A stretch of 64,000 nucleotides of DNA from Allopusillimonas ginsengisoli. GTDB taxonomy: Bacteria > Pseudomonadota > Gammaproteobacteria > Burkholderiales > Burkholderiaceae_B. The translations under genes and the position numbers were made by a program. The notes below the pieces were generated by a model. It did no database searches, was not told where the DNA came from, and was given only the letters and a program-made list of their open reading frames with translations. Of this stretch, positions 19,757 through 28,937 are shown piece by piece (within the stretch, counting starts at the first letter, position 1; each line of letters opens with the position of its first letter). Where the stretch lies: contig NZ_SDQE01000002.1 in assembly GCF_004153455.1 (NCBI RefSeq), positions 434,001 through 498,000 on the forward strand. The letters are read 5' to 3'.

Positions 19757-21751
19757 GTGAAGCCATCCGCATCAACCATCAATCGCCCCGTATTCTTCAC
19801 ATCAGCGGCTTTCATTCTTATTCTTGTCGCATTTGCGATCATCACGCCGACCAAAGCCCAATCACTATTCGAACTCATTCAGTCATGGATACTCAGCAAC
19901 GCCAGCTGGTTCTATGTTCTGACGGTTGCCATTATTCTGCTTGCCGTCATCTTTGTGGCGGTCAGCCGTTATGGCGACATCAAGCTTGGGCCGGACCACA
20001 GCCAGCCCGACTATCGCGATGTCACCTGGTTCGCCATGCTTTTTTCTGCCGGCATGGGCATCGGGCTGATGTTCTTTGGTGTGGCGGAACCCGTCATGCA
20101 CTTCATCGACCCGCCTGTGGGCAGCGGTGGCACCGCGCACGCCGCGCGCGAGGCGATGAACATCACCTTTTTCCACTGGGGCCTGCATGCCTGGGCCATC
20201 TATGCGGTGGTGGCGCTGACGCTCGCCTTCTTCAGCTATCGCCATGGGCTTCCCCTGACCCTTCGCTCAGCGCTCTATCCGTTGATCGGCAACCGCATTT
20301 ACGGGCCTATCGGGCATGCCGTCGATATTTTCGCCATTATCGGCACCGTGCTGGGTGTGGCCACCTCGCTGGGCCTGGGCGTCGCCCAGATCAACAGTGG
20401 CCTGAACCATCTGTTCGATATTCCCGTGTCCATACCGGTGCAGATCGTCCTCATCGTCATCGCCTGCGGCCTGGCCACATTGTCAGTGGCAAGCGGCCTG
20501 GATCGAGGCATCCGTATTTTGTCGGAAACCAACCTGGCGCTGGCCGTGCTGTTGCTGCTTTTCGTACTGATTCTGGGCCCAACCGTCTTCCTGTTCCAGA
20601 CGTTTGTTCAGAATACCGGTGCCTATCTATCTGACCTGGTCAACAAGACCTTCAACCTGTATGCCTACCAGCCCAACGACTGGATTGGCGGCTGGACACT
20701 ATTCTATTGGGGCTGGTGGATTGCGTGGTCTCCTTTTGTTGGACTGTTCATCGCGCGCATTTCCCGCGGCCGCACCATACGCGAATTTGTACGCGGCGTG
20801 TTGCTGGTGCCAGCAGGCTTTACCCTGTTCTGGATGACCGTATTTGGCGATACGGCCATTCATTACATCCTGGTGGATGGCATCGAGGGCTTTGCCGAAA
20901 TCGTCAACGAGGACAGCTCCCTGGCGCTGTTCGCGTTTCTCGAGCACTTGCCGCTGTCCAGCATCACCTCCATCGTCGCCATCATCATGGTGGTCGTGTT
21001 TTTTGTCACATCGGCCGATTCGGGTGCGTTGGTGGTGGACCTGCTGGCCTCGGGGGGCGCAGCGCATTCACCCGTCTGGCAGCGCATCTTCTGGTCACTG
21101 TCCATGGGTTTGGTCGCCATTGCCCTGCTGCTGGCTGACGGCCTGCAAGCCTTGCAAACCGCCACGATCGCCAGCGCCCTGCCATTTTCGGTCATTTTGT
21201 TGCTCGCGCTCTGGGGGCTGTTCAAAGCACTCAAGCTCGACGCCACCAAGCGGCGCATCCGCTATCAGACCATCACCCGTTCGCAGCCAATGGGCAACGG
21301 GCAACAATGGCAACGCAGGCTGCGCAACATCGTCATGATGCCAAGCCGCGAACACGTCATGCGCTTTATCGACGACGTGGTGTTGCCGGCCATGCAGGCC
21401 GTAGCCAAGGAATTGCGAGGCCAGGGCTACGAAGTGACCGTGCAGGAAAAAGGCGACAACGATCAGGTCCAGCTCCACGTGTCCCACCATGGCCAGTACC
21501 TGGATTTTTCCTATGCCGTGTTCCCGTTGGAGCAGATTCGTCCTGGCCTGACGCCCGACGAAGTCGAGCACGAAGACGAACGGCGCTATTTCCGCGCTGA
21601 AGTCTATCTGCGCGAGGGGGGCCAGGATTATGACATCATGGGATGGAGCCGGGACGATGTGATCGGCGACATTCTCGACCAGTACGAGCGCCACCGCCAG
21701 TATCTGCATATGGTGCATGGCGCGAGCACCCCGGCTCAGGCCGAAAGCTGA
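19757..21751 (+). CDS. BCCT-family choline/glycine-betaine transporter (BetT-like)
   Basis: 664 residues starting at a GTG with GGAG upstream. Twelve membrane segments cover residues 12-510. The BCCT signature region is present (GMGIGLMFFGVAEP and the Trp-rich FYWGWWIAWSPFVGLFIARISRGR). A cytoplasmic C-terminal domain of about 150 residues follows, as in E. coli BetT, which senses osmotic conditions. Substrate is likely choline or a betaine. No bet genes are adjacent, so the substrate cannot be settled from context. Confidence 0.92.
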   Translation: MKPSASTINRPVFFTSAAFILILVAFAIITPTKAQSLFELIQSWILSNASWFYVLTVAIILLAVIFVAVSRYGDIKLGPDHSQPDYRDVTWFAMLFSAGMGIGLMFFGVAEPVMHFIDPPVGSGGTAHAAREAMNITFFHWGLHAWAIYAVVALTLAFFSYRHGLPLTLRSALYPLIGNRIYGPIGHAVDIFAIIGTVLGVATSLGLGVAQINSGLNHLFDIPVSIPVQIVLIVIACGLATLSVASGLDRGIRILSETNLALAVLLLLFVLILGPTVFLFQTFVQNTGAYLSDLVNKTFNLYAYQPNDWIGGWTLFYWGWWIAWSPFVGLFIARISRGRTIREFVRGVLLVPAGFTLFWMTVFGDTAIHYILVDGIEGFAEIVNEDSSLALFAFLEHLPLSSITSIVAIIMVVVFFVTSADSGALVVDLLASGGAAHSPVWQRIFWSLSMGLVAIALLLADGLQALQTATIASALPFSVILLLALWGLFKALKLDATKRRIRYQTITRSQPMGNGQQWQRRLRNIVMMPSREHVMRFIDDVVLPAMQAVAKELRGQGYEVTVQEKGDNDQVQLHVSHHGQYLDFSYAVFPLEQIRPGLTPDEVEHEDERRYFRAEVYLREGGQDYDIMGWSRDDVIGDILDQYERHRQYLHMVHGASTPAQAES

Positions 21752-21786
21752 ACGGCCAGGCCTTCACTCCACGACGGAACCCTTCT

Positions 21787-22491
21787 ATGCACGCTTTGAC
21801 TGATTTTCCTGTAAACGATAAATGGCCTGCCCGGCATCCCGACCGCATACAGCTGTACTCGTTGCCTACGCCAAACGGCGTCAAGGCATCCATCATGCTG
21901 GAAGAAACAGGCCTGCCTTATGAACATCATCTGGTCAGTTTCGACACCAATGACCAGATGTCGCCCGAGTTTCTCGCGCTGAACCCCAACAACAAGATTC
22001 CTGCCATCATTGATCCCAATGGGCCCGGCGGCAAGCCGCTGCCCCTGTTTGAGTCCGGCGCCATCCTCATCTACCTGGCAGACAAATCCGGCCGCTTCTT
22101 GCCCAAGGATGAAGCTCAACGCTACCAGACCATCCAGTGGCTGATGTTTCAGATGGGTGGCGTTGGGCCGATGTTTGGACAAGTGGGTTTCTTTCATCGC
22201 TTTGCAGGCAAGGAATACGAAGACAAGCGCCCTCGCGATCGCTACATTGCCGAGTCGCGCCGTCTGCTGAGTGTGCTCGATCGGCAATTGGACGGCAGGC
22301 CGTGGATCATGGGCGACGAATACACCATTGCCGATATGGCGACCTTTCCCTGGATACGCAATTTGGTCGGTTTCTACGATGCGGGTGATCTTGTCGGTTT
22401 CGATGACTTTACGCATGTGGCCAAAAGCCTGGAAGCGTTTGTGGCACGGCCTGCAGTCGAGAAAGGCCTGAACATCCCGCCACGCGGATAA
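21787..22491 (+). CDS. Glutathione S-transferase family protein (YfcG/YghU-like)
   Basis: 234 residues from the ATG at 21787. The thioredoxin-fold N-terminal domain has the TPNGVKASIMLEE segment in place of a catalytic Ser/Tyr/Cys start, with cis-Pro in NNKIPAIID and the ESGAILIYLADK glutathione-contact segment. The all-helical C-terminal domain begins near residue 105. YfcG-type enzymes act as glutathione-dependent disulfide reductases. The gene follows the BCCT gene by 35 bases and converges on the AmpG-like gene. Confidence 0.9.
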   Translation: MHALTDFPVNDKWPARHPDRIQLYSLPTPNGVKASIMLEETGLPYEHHLVSFDTNDQMSPEFLALNPNNKIPAIIDPNGPGGKPLPLFESGAILIYLADKSGRFLPKDEAQRYQTIQWLMFQMGGVGPMFGQVGFFHRFAGKEYEDKRPRDRYIAESRRLLSVLDRQLDGRPWIMGDEYTIADMATFPWIRNLVGFYDAGDLVGFDDFTHVAKSLEAFVARPAVEKGLNIPPRG

Positions 22492-22522
22492 ATAAGTTCG
22501 CGCTGCGGACAGCAGCAAACGT

Positions 22523-23866
22523 TTAGCTTTTGGCCTTGGCAGGCAGGGATGGTTCCGTCCCTGCGTATCGGCCGCCTCCATCCAGCGCGTCGATTTCAGT
22601 ACGGCGCAATCTGAGCAACAGCAAGCCAGGCACGGCGATCAGTACGGTGAGCACAAAGAAAACCGGCCAGCCGAAAGACTCGACCAGCGGCGGCGTAAAC
22701 GGCCCCGCCAGATAGGTGCGGCCAACGGCAGACAATGCTGACAGCAGGGCAAACTGCGTTGCCGAGAATTCCTGCTTGCACAAAGCCATCAATAAGGCCA
22801 CGAACGCTGCCGTACCCAGGCCGCCGCAGAGATTTTCCACCGTGACAACCAGCGCCATGGAATACAAATGCGGCGGCGTCACCGCCAGCACCCAGTAGCC
22901 AAAATTGGAGACCGCCTGCATGACGCCGAACAGCATGAGCGACCGGTACAAGCCAAGCCGCGCCATAATGCCTCCGCCCGCCAGTGCCCCGACGATCGTG
23001 GCCGCCAGGCCGAACACTTTGTTGATCGTGCCCACTTCTGTGACATCAAACCCCGCGCCGCGCAAGAGGAACGTGGTGGACAAGGCGCCGGCAAAGGCGT
23101 CTCCGAGCTTGTAGAGCACGATCAGCAACAGCACCGTCACAGCACCCCGCCGGCTGAAGAACTCGACCAGCGGCTCCACCACGGCAATGCGCAGGGACAC
23201 TGGCGCCTTGGCAATGACCTCGGGCTCAGGCGCCAGCACCGTTGCCACGGCACACAGGGCCATCAAGCCTCCCATCAAAAAATAGGTGTTGTGCCAGCCC
23301 AGCCATTGATCAGCCAGCACCAGCGCCAGTCCGCCCGAAACGATCATCGCAAGGCGATAGCCCAAGACCTTGACGGCCGCGCCTGCAGCCCGCTCCTCCT
23401 GGCGCAGTACATCTGTGCTATAGGCATCAAAGGCAATATCCTGTGTTGCCGACAGAAAGGCCACAATCACGGCGATGACCGCCAGGAACCCAAGGTGGCC
23501 GGCAGGCGACAGCAAGCCCATGGCGGCGATGGTCACGGCCAACAGCAATTGTGAAAAGAATACCCAGCTGCGGCGGCGTCCCAGGACGGGCGGGGAATAG
23601 CGGTCTACCAGCGGCGCCCATAGAAACTTGATGGTGTAGGCAGTGCCGATAAGCGTGAGAAAGCCAATATTTTGCAGTGACACGCCATCGACTGTGGCCC
23701 AGGCCTGCAGCGTGCCAGTGGTGAGCGCCAGCGGCAATCCGCTGGCGAAGCCCAGCACCAGCAAGGGAACGACACGGGGGCTGGTATAGACACTGGACAA
23801 AGCGATGATCAGGCCTCTTGGTGATTTGGAGATTCGAAGCGGTACACAGCAAGCGTACTGCGCCAT
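22523..23866 (-). CDS. ampG: AmpG-like MFS muropeptide permease
   Basis: 447 residues from the first ATG, with twelve membrane segments. Motifs include LVLGFASGLPLALTTGTLQAW and FLWAPLVDRY, characteristic of AmpG, plus SATQDIAFDAY. AmpG imports anhydro-muropeptides for recycling and beta-lactamase induction. The ATG start lies 58 bases inside metW. A TTG at 23800, nine bases past the metW stop, removes 22 poorly conserved residues and may be the true start. No ampD or ampC lies nearby. Confidence 0.85.
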   Translation of the reverse strand: MAQYACCVPLRISKSPRGLIIALSSVYTSPRVVPLLVLGFASGLPLALTTGTLQAWATVDGVSLQNIGFLTLIGTAYTIKFLWAPLVDRYSPPVLGRRRSWVFFSQLLLAVTIAAMGLLSPAGHLGFLAVIAVIVAFLSATQDIAFDAYSTDVLRQEERAAGAAVKVLGYRLAMIVSGGLALVLADQWLGWHNTYFLMGGLMALCAVATVLAPEPEVIAKAPVSLRIAVVEPLVEFFSRRGAVTVLLLIVLYKLGDAFAGALSTTFLLRGAGFDVTEVGTINKVFGLAATIVGALAGGGIMARLGLYRSLMLFGVMQAVSNFGYWVLAVTPPHLYSMALVVTVENLCGGLGTAAFVALLMALCKQEFSATQFALLSALSAVGRTYLAGPFTPPLVESFGWPVFFVLTVLIAVPGLLLLRLRRTEIDALDGGGRYAGTEPSLPAKAKS

Positions 23867-24432
23867 CCCGGCAAGAGTTTAACTTCTTTGTTGCGATTGA
23901 AGGTGGCTGTATGCGTAATGCGCAATTGCAGCGCCGCGGCCAAATCTTCGAAATCCTTGAGGGTGCAAAGATGAATGTTGGGCGTATCAAACCACTGGTA
24001 AGGCATTTCGCCCGTCACGGGCATGCGTCCACGCAATATGGACAGTCCGTGAGGCCAGTGTCCGAAATTCGGAAATGACACGATACCGTACTTTGCCACC
24101 CTCGCCATCTCGCGCAGAATATGCTCGGTATTGTGCATGGATTGCAGTGTCTTGGAGAGCACCACGGTATCGAACTGATTGTCGTCGAACAGCGCCAGTC
24201 CGCCTTCCAGGTTTTGCTGCACCACTTGCACGCCGCGCCGCACCGACGCAATGACAAGTTCGTCGCTGATTTCGACCCCCGCACCAATAATCTGTTTGTT
24301 GGCCTGAAGATAGGCGAGCAGCGTACCGTCGCCACAGCCAAGATCCAGCACCCGGCTCTTGGGCGCAATCCAGCTGGCGATACGGGCGAGGTCGGCGCGC
24401 ACATGCTTGGGCGCTACAGTGGCAGGTTTCAC
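23809..24432 (-). CDS. metW: MetW, methionine-biosynthesis methyltransferase-like protein
   Basis: 207 residues starting at a GTG that overlaps the metX stop. The class-I methyltransferase motif [15 protein letters not shown] is intact, followed by the MetW-typical [25 protein letters not shown]. In metX-metW pairs of proteobacteria, MetW is required with MetX for methionine synthesis. Its place in this riboswitch-controlled transcript supports that. Confidence 0.93.
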   Translation of the reverse strand: MKPATVAPKHVRADLARIASWIAPKSRVLDLGCGDGTLLAYLQANKQIIGAGVEISDELVIASVRRGVQVVQQNLEGGLALFDDNQFDTVVLSKTLQSMHNTEHILREMARVAKYGIVSFPNFGHWPHGLSILRGRMPVTGEMPYQWFDTPNIHLCTLKDFEDLAAALQLRITHTATFNRNKEVKLLPGWRSTLAVYRFESPNHQEA

Positions 24433-25682
24433 GCGAGGACTCCCGTGACGCGTTTGCGTTCCGGCAGGCCGAGATCTGCCGCGATGCGATCGTAATAGGC
24501 CTGGACGACCGAATGATATCGCGCGTCATCCAGCAGGAAAGCGTCATGCCCATGCGGGGCATTGATCTCGGCATAGGTTACCGGGCGCTTGTTCTTGAGC
24601 AGCGCGCGTACGATCTCCCGCGATCGTTCCGGCGGAAAACGCCAGTCTGTCGTGAACGACACCAGCAGAAAGTCAGCCAGAGCCGGCTGCAGGGCTTTGG
24701 CCAGATCGCCGCCGTAATTGCGCGACGGGTCGAAATAGTCGAGCGCCCTGGTAATCAGCAGATAAGTATTGGCATCGAAATAGTTGGAAAACTTTTCGCC
24801 TTGGTAGCGCAGATAGGACTCGACCTCGAACTCAACGTCGTAACCATAGTGGAATGCTCCGTTGTCCGCCGGCGCGCGCTGAACACGGCCGAATTTTGCT
24901 GCCATGTCTTCATCTGACAGATAAGTAATATGCCCCACCATTCTGGCGACTGACAGCCCGTGCCGCGGCACCACGCCATGCGCATAATAGTCCCCGCCGT
25001 GGAAATCAGGATCGCTGATGATCGAGCGGCGCGCCACTTCGTTAAAGCCAATGTTCTGCGCGGACAGCCGCGGCGTGCTGGCCACGACAATGCAGGCGCC
25101 CACGCGCTCCGGGCAGGTGATGGCCCAACTCATGGCCTGCATGCCGCCCAGCGAGCCGCCCATGACCGCGGCCAGCTTTCTGATGCCAAAATGGTCTGCC
25201 AGCCTGGCCTGCGCCTGTACCCAGTCTTCGACGGTGAGCATGGGAAACGCGCCTCCCCAAGGCTTGCCGGTGTCCGGATTGATACTGGCCGGCCCGGTCG
25301 AGCCAAAGCAGGATCCCAGATTATTGACCCCGATGACAAAAAACCGGTCGGTATCCAGCGCCTTGCCTGGTCCGACCATGTTGTCCCACCAGCCGATGTT
25401 CTTGGGATCATCTGCCGAAATGCCCGCCACATGGTGCGAGGCGTTCAGCGCATGGCAGACCAGCACGGCATTGCTGCGCTCGGCGTTAAGCTCGCCGTAG
25501 GTTTCAACGGCGAGCTGATAACTGGGCAGCACTTGCCCGCTCGCCAATGCCAGGGGCTCGTTGAATGAAATGAATTGGGGTGTAACGATGCCGACTGATC
25601 CTGAAGGAATATCGCCGGCGGAACCGGCAGATGCAGCAGGAGCGGATATGGAAACGACTTGAGCAGGAGTAATTTCGGCCAT
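24429..25682 (-). CDS. metX: MetX, homoserine O-acyltransferase
   Basis: 417 residues, alpha/beta-hydrolase fold. The nucleophile Ser is in [12 protein letters not shown]. The catalytic Asp (in [10 protein letters not shown]) and His ([10 protein letters not shown]) complete the triad. The enzyme acylates homoserine with acetyl- or succinyl-CoA; MetX proteins of proteobacteria with MetW are often succinyl-specific, so the donor is open. The N-terminus is about 40 residues longer than usual and Ala/Ser-rich. The ribosome binding site GAGG is part of the SAM-II-like motif just upstream. Confidence 0.95.
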   Translation of the reverse strand: MAEITPAQVVSISAPAASAGSAGDIPSGSVGIVTPQFISFNEPLALASGQVLPSYQLAVETYGELNAERSNAVLVCHALNASHHVAGISADDPKNIGWWDNMVGPGKALDTDRFFVIGVNNLGSCFGSTGPASINPDTGKPWGGAFPMLTVEDWVQAQARLADHFGIRKLAAVMGGSLGGMQAMSWAITCPERVGACIVVASTPRLSAQNIGFNEVARRSIISDPDFHGGDYYAHGVVPRHGLSVARMVGHITYLSDEDMAAKFGRVQRAPADNGAFHYGYDVEFEVESYLRYQGEKFSNYFDANTYLLITRALDYFDPSRNYGGDLAKALQPALADFLLVSFTTDWRFPPERSREIVRALLKNKRPVTYAEINAPHGHDAFLLDDARYHSVVQAYYDRIAADLGLPERKRVTGVLA

Positions 25683-25687
25683 AAGGA

Positions 25688-25742
25688 CCTCTTTAGCTGG
25701 ATTTATGAGGCGCCCGCAAGCAGATCAAGCAAATCGGCGCGC
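25688..25742 (-). ncRNA. SAM-II-like riboswitch of metX
   Basis: Read on the minus strand, the segment has GCGCC (25740-25736) pairing with GGCGC (25714-25710) around a 21-base loop that starts with GAUUU, followed by the conserved-looking tail UCAUAAAU and AGCUAAAGAGG. This order and these words match the SAM-II (metA) aptamer as I remember it, a pseudoknot that binds S-adenosylmethionine. The final GAGG is 5 bases before the metX ATG, so ligand binding would cover the ribosome binding site. The first gene being metX fits. Confidence 0.8.
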
Positions 25743-25746
25743 TACG

Positions 25747-25775
25747 TTAAAAAATATAAGTAGACACTGGGTCAA
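25747..25775 (-). promoter_or_regulatory. Candidate promoter of metX-metW
   Basis: On the minus strand TTGACC (25775-25770) and TTTTAA (25752-25747) are separated by 17 bases. Transcription would begin a few bases later, right at the 5' side of the SAM-II-like stem, leaving a very short leader made almost only of the aptamer. Confidence 0.5.
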
Positions 25776-25949
25776 TGAACTAGTTTAGCATCGTCGGCCC
25801 GCGCTGCCCCAACAAATCCCTGACGGCCGCGCGGGATCATGCCTCAAACTTTCAATCTGCATCAACAAAAAAGCCCTGTTCAGCTACTTGCGGCCGGGCC
25901 TCCTTGATAAATTTGAGTATATTTTGCAAGCAGATAGATACTATTGAGA

Positions 25950-26282
25950 ATGCGAAAGCCCCTCAAACCAAGTACAGCCAAAGCGCACAAACGTAGCAAG
26001 CCACTCACTACGCGCGAGCTTTCCTGCTTGCAATGGGCGTCTATCGGCAAAACCAGCTGGGAAGCCGGCATGATTCTGGGCTTGTCCGAAAGAACCGTCA
26101 ATTACCATGTTCACAATGCCTGCCGCAAACTTGGCGTGCACAGTCGCCAGGCGGCCATCACCATTGCGCTCAACGCAGGCCTGGTGCCAGGCTTATCCCA
26201 CGCAGGAACTCTTCTGCCTGATCCTGAGGGAACGCATCCGCCGCCGCCGTCACGATTCCTTCAATTAACGCTTGATCTGTAA
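25950..26282 (+). CDS. Small LuxR-type HTH protein
   Basis: 110 residues from the ATG at 25950. Residues 20-80 form a LuxR-type helix-turn-helix (LTTRELSCLQWASIGKTSW, then LGLSERTVNYHVHNACRKLGVHSRQAA). There is no autoinducer or receiver domain in front, so it resembles the isolated DNA-binding half of a quorum-sensing regulator. The C-terminal 30 residues overlap the convergent lipoprotein gene by 113 bases and look unstructured. No luxI is visible. It may be a truncated solo regulator or a deliberate stand-alone one. Confidence 0.65.
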   Translation: MRKPLKPSTAKAHKRSKPLTTRELSCLQWASIGKTSWEAGMILGLSERTVNYHVHNACRKLGVHSRQAAITIALNAGLVPGLSHAGTLLPDPEGTHPPPPSRFLQLTLDL

Positions 26283-26688
26283 GCCACACCGCAACCTTCA
26301 GTCTGAGCGCCCTGCCTTGCGACTCTCCGTCGATGACAAAGGGTTCTCCCATCGCTGGCAAGGTTGAGGGAGGCTGCTGGCCCAGGCTCTGGTACAACGA
26401 AGCGATCACTGCTGAAGCAAATGCCTTGCGAGCGGTGGCGTCACCCTGTATTGGCCCGGGTAACGGCGCGTAGCCGACCGCAAACAGGGTATCCTGCACC
26501 GAGGCGCTGGTCAGCGAAAAGGCCAGTTCATGCCCGTCGAACTGCAGGTTGCGGCTTTCTGTACGGGGCTTATCCGGGAAAAATGCCGTTACCGCGCCGC
26601 CTGCCACTTGTACCTGCCGCCAGTTATAGTCCGGAGAACAGCCTGCCAGCAACAGCACCAGGATCAACGAAAAAAACGTACGAAACAT
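26170..26688 (-). CDS. Predicted lipoprotein of unknown function
   Basis: 172 residues from the ATG at 26688 (MFRTFFSLILVLLLAGCSPDY). The lipobox LLAGC puts the lipidated Cys at 17. The rest is a soluble periplasmic domain without a motif I recognise (YNWRQVQVAGGAVTAFFPDKP). It is divergent from gshA (71-base gap) and convergent with the small LuxR-type gene, overlapping its 3' end. The longer frame at 26826 overlaps gshA and is unlikely. Confidence 0.8.
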   Translation of the reverse strand: MFRTFFSLILVLLLAGCSPDYNWRQVQVAGGAVTAFFPDKPRTESRNLQFDGHELAFSLTSASVQDTLFAVGYAPLPGPIQGDATARKAFASAVIASLYQSLGQQPPSTLPAMGEPFVIDGESQGRALRLKVAVWLTDQALIEGIVTAAADAFPQDQAEEFLRGISLAPGLR

Positions 26689-26759
26689 CACCACGCTGCT
26701 GTCTCCCAAGACCTCAGTTAAAATCGCCTGAAAAACCAACTTATCAAAGATATCGCCCA

Positions 26760-28340
26760 ATGACTTCTCATAACCAAGGCTACAACGCGCTGTGCCACCA
26801 CCTCCCTGTACTGAAAGGCATTGCACGCGGTATCGAAAAAGAAGGGCTGCGCGTCACGCCCGAAGGCACACTTGCGCTCACACCGCATCCTGAGAGCCTG
26901 GGCTCGGCACTGACCCACCCGCACATCACCACAGATTATTCCGAAGCGCTGCTCGAACTGATTACGGACACGCATGATTCTACCGAAAGCCTGATCGCGG
27001 AGCTTGAACAAACGCACCGCTTTGTGGCTCAAGCGCTGGGCGACGAGCTGATCTGGAACCAGTCCATGCCGGCGCAACTGCCCCCAGAAGCCGACATCCC
27101 CATCGCCTGGTACGGTACTTCCAATACCGGCATGCTCAAACATGTGTACCGGCGTGGCCTTGCCGAACGCTACGGTAAATCCATGCAGTGCATTGCCGGC
27201 GTACACTACAATTTCTCGGTGCCCGAGCCCTTCTGGGAACTGATCGGCATACAGGGCGACGGCGTACAGCGCCGCTCCCGGGGCTACATGGCGCTGATCC
27301 GCAACTTCACGCGCTATTCCTGGCTGCTGATGTATTTGTTCGGCGGTGCACCCGCGATATCCAAGAGCTTTTTGAAAACCCCATCGGTCAAGCTGGAAAC
27401 GCTTGACGACAACACACTCTACCTGCCCTACGCGACCAGCCTGCGCATGAGCGACCTGGGCTACAAGGGTAACAAGGCACAGTCGGAACTGCAGCTGTGC
27501 TACAACGATCTCGAAACCTTTCTGGAGCGCATGTACAACGCCGTGACGACGCCATGGCCCGATTACGAGGCCATCGGCACGCACCGAAACGGCGAGTGGA
27601 TACAACTCAATACCAATATCATCCAGATCGAGAACGAGTACTATTCCAGCATACGCCCCAAGCGGACCACCGGCCGGTGTGAACGCCCTGCGCGCGCGCT
27701 GGCAGAGCGCGGCGTCCAGTATATCGAGGTACGCTGCCTGGATATCGACCCATACTCGCCTACCGGCATTTCGGTCGACACCAGCCGTTTCATGGATGCC
27801 TTTCTGCTTTTCTGTGCCGTCGAAGACAGCGCCTACTTTTCCAACAATGGTTTCTGCCTCCACAGCCAGAGTAATTTTGCGCGGGTCGTAAAAGAAGGGC
27901 GCAAACCAGACCTTATGCTCAACAACGAGGGCACCCCCATTGCGCTCGCCGAATGGAGCAAGCATTTGCTGGACCGTATTGCCCCCTATGCGGAACTGCT
28001 CGACAGCGCCTATGGCGGCACGCTTTACGCTGCGGCAGTGTCCGCCCAGGCAAAAAAGGTCGCAAACAGTGAACTTACCCCATCAGCTCGTCTGCTGCAG
28101 GATCTGCGCGACAGCAAACTGAGTCTGCACGACTTCACTCTGCAACAGAGCAAGGCGCACCGCGACACCTTGTGCGCGCAGCCACTGGACGCCGCCGTCA
28201 TGCAAGCCTATCAGCAGATGGCCAGCGACTCGTTCGCAGAACAACAACGCCTCAAAGCGGACGATACCGAAGATTTCTCCAGTTATGTCGCACGCTATCA
28301 TGCGGCGCTCCAAGGCTGTCAAAGCGGGGTCAGCAGTTAG
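26760..28340 (+). CDS. gshA: GshA, glutamate-cysteine ligase
   Basis: 526 residues from the ATG at 26760, the usual length for the gammaproteobacterial-type enzyme. Landmarks are IARGIEKEGLRV at the N-terminus, the ATP/glutamate region TTDYSEALLELIT, and VHYNFSVP. It makes gamma-glutamylcysteine, the first step of glutathione synthesis. The frame is open for 132 codons upstream, but these lie opposite the lipoprotein gene and do not resemble GshA. gshB is not in the window. Confidence 0.95.
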   Translation: MTSHNQGYNALCHHLPVLKGIARGIEKEGLRVTPEGTLALTPHPESLGSALTHPHITTDYSEALLELITDTHDSTESLIAELEQTHRFVAQALGDELIWNQSMPAQLPPEADIPIAWYGTSNTGMLKHVYRRGLAERYGKSMQCIAGVHYNFSVPEPFWELIGIQGDGVQRRSRGYMALIRNFTRYSWLLMYLFGGAPAISKSFLKTPSVKLETLDDNTLYLPYATSLRMSDLGYKGNKAQSELQLCYNDLETFLERMYNAVTTPWPDYEAIGTHRNGEWIQLNTNIIQIENEYYSSIRPKRTTGRCERPARALAERGVQYIEVRCLDIDPYSPTGISVDTSRFMDAFLLFCAVEDSAYFSNNGFCLHSQSNFARVVKEGRKPDLMLNNEGTPIALAEWSKHLLDRIAPYAELLDSAYGGTLYAAAVSAQAKKVANSELTPSARLLQDLRDSKLSLHDFTLQQSKAHRDTLCAQPLDAAVMQAYQQMASDSFAEQQRLKADDTEDFSSYVARYHAALQGCQSGVSS

Positions 28341-28613
28341 CCGCTGGTCCTTGATCAGCCACAATTGAAACAAAATATATGCCTGCGGCTTGGTTGGCTG
28401 GCGAGCTCGCGTCCGCCCGTCATACCTTCCATGCATTACATCGCTGGGCATGCACCCGCCTGCCGCTCGGGCAAGCGCTGCATTCAGCCCTTCATCTGCA
28501 TCCCTTCAGGCGGCGGGAACACTGATTGCTGCGGCATTTGTCAGCGCAAGCGATCCGTTCGCATCGCCAGTGATGATCCATCCTTTCCTGTCATTCTCAA
28601 AGGGAGTCCAGCC

Positions 28614-28799
28614 ATGCCCGCCAAATCGAAGGCACAGCAACAAGCAGCCGGTATCGCGCTCGCCGCCAAAAAGGGCGAAAAGAAGGTCAGCGAACTCAAG
28701 GGAGCATCAAAATCCATGTATGAGTCCATGAACGAAAAGCAGTTGCGCGAGTTCGCTGATACCGAAACCAAGGGCAAGCCCAAACACAAATCCGACTAA
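28614..28799 (+). CDS. DUF3008-family small basic protein
   Basis: 61 residues, Lys/Ala-rich, starting MPAKSKAQQQAAGIALAAKKG with AGGGAG 8 bases upstream. The pattern (PAKSKAQQQAAGIALAAK, then LKGASKSMYESM and EFADTETKGKP) is that of DUF3008, a small conserved cytosolic protein of unknown role often noted in stress contexts. The 273 bases between gshA and this gene hold no feature I can support. Confidence 0.8.
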   Translation: MPAKSKAQQQAAGIALAAKKGEKKVSELKGASKSMYESMNEKQLREFADTETKGKPKHKSD

Positions 28800-28937
28800 C
28801 CCCTGACGTTACAGGCTCAGGCAGGCCAAGCTCGACGGCTGAAAGCCACGGTCATCCGCAATCCGAAAAACAGATTCTGTTGCATTAGGCACACCGCCCT
28901 AACAACTGGGCTGCGCGTAAGGCCCTATCATGGTCTC

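Noticed and set aside
26718-27965. 415-codon open frame on the minus strand opposite gshA
   Set aside because: Antisense shadow of gshA with composition expected from third-position GC; no recognisable domain.
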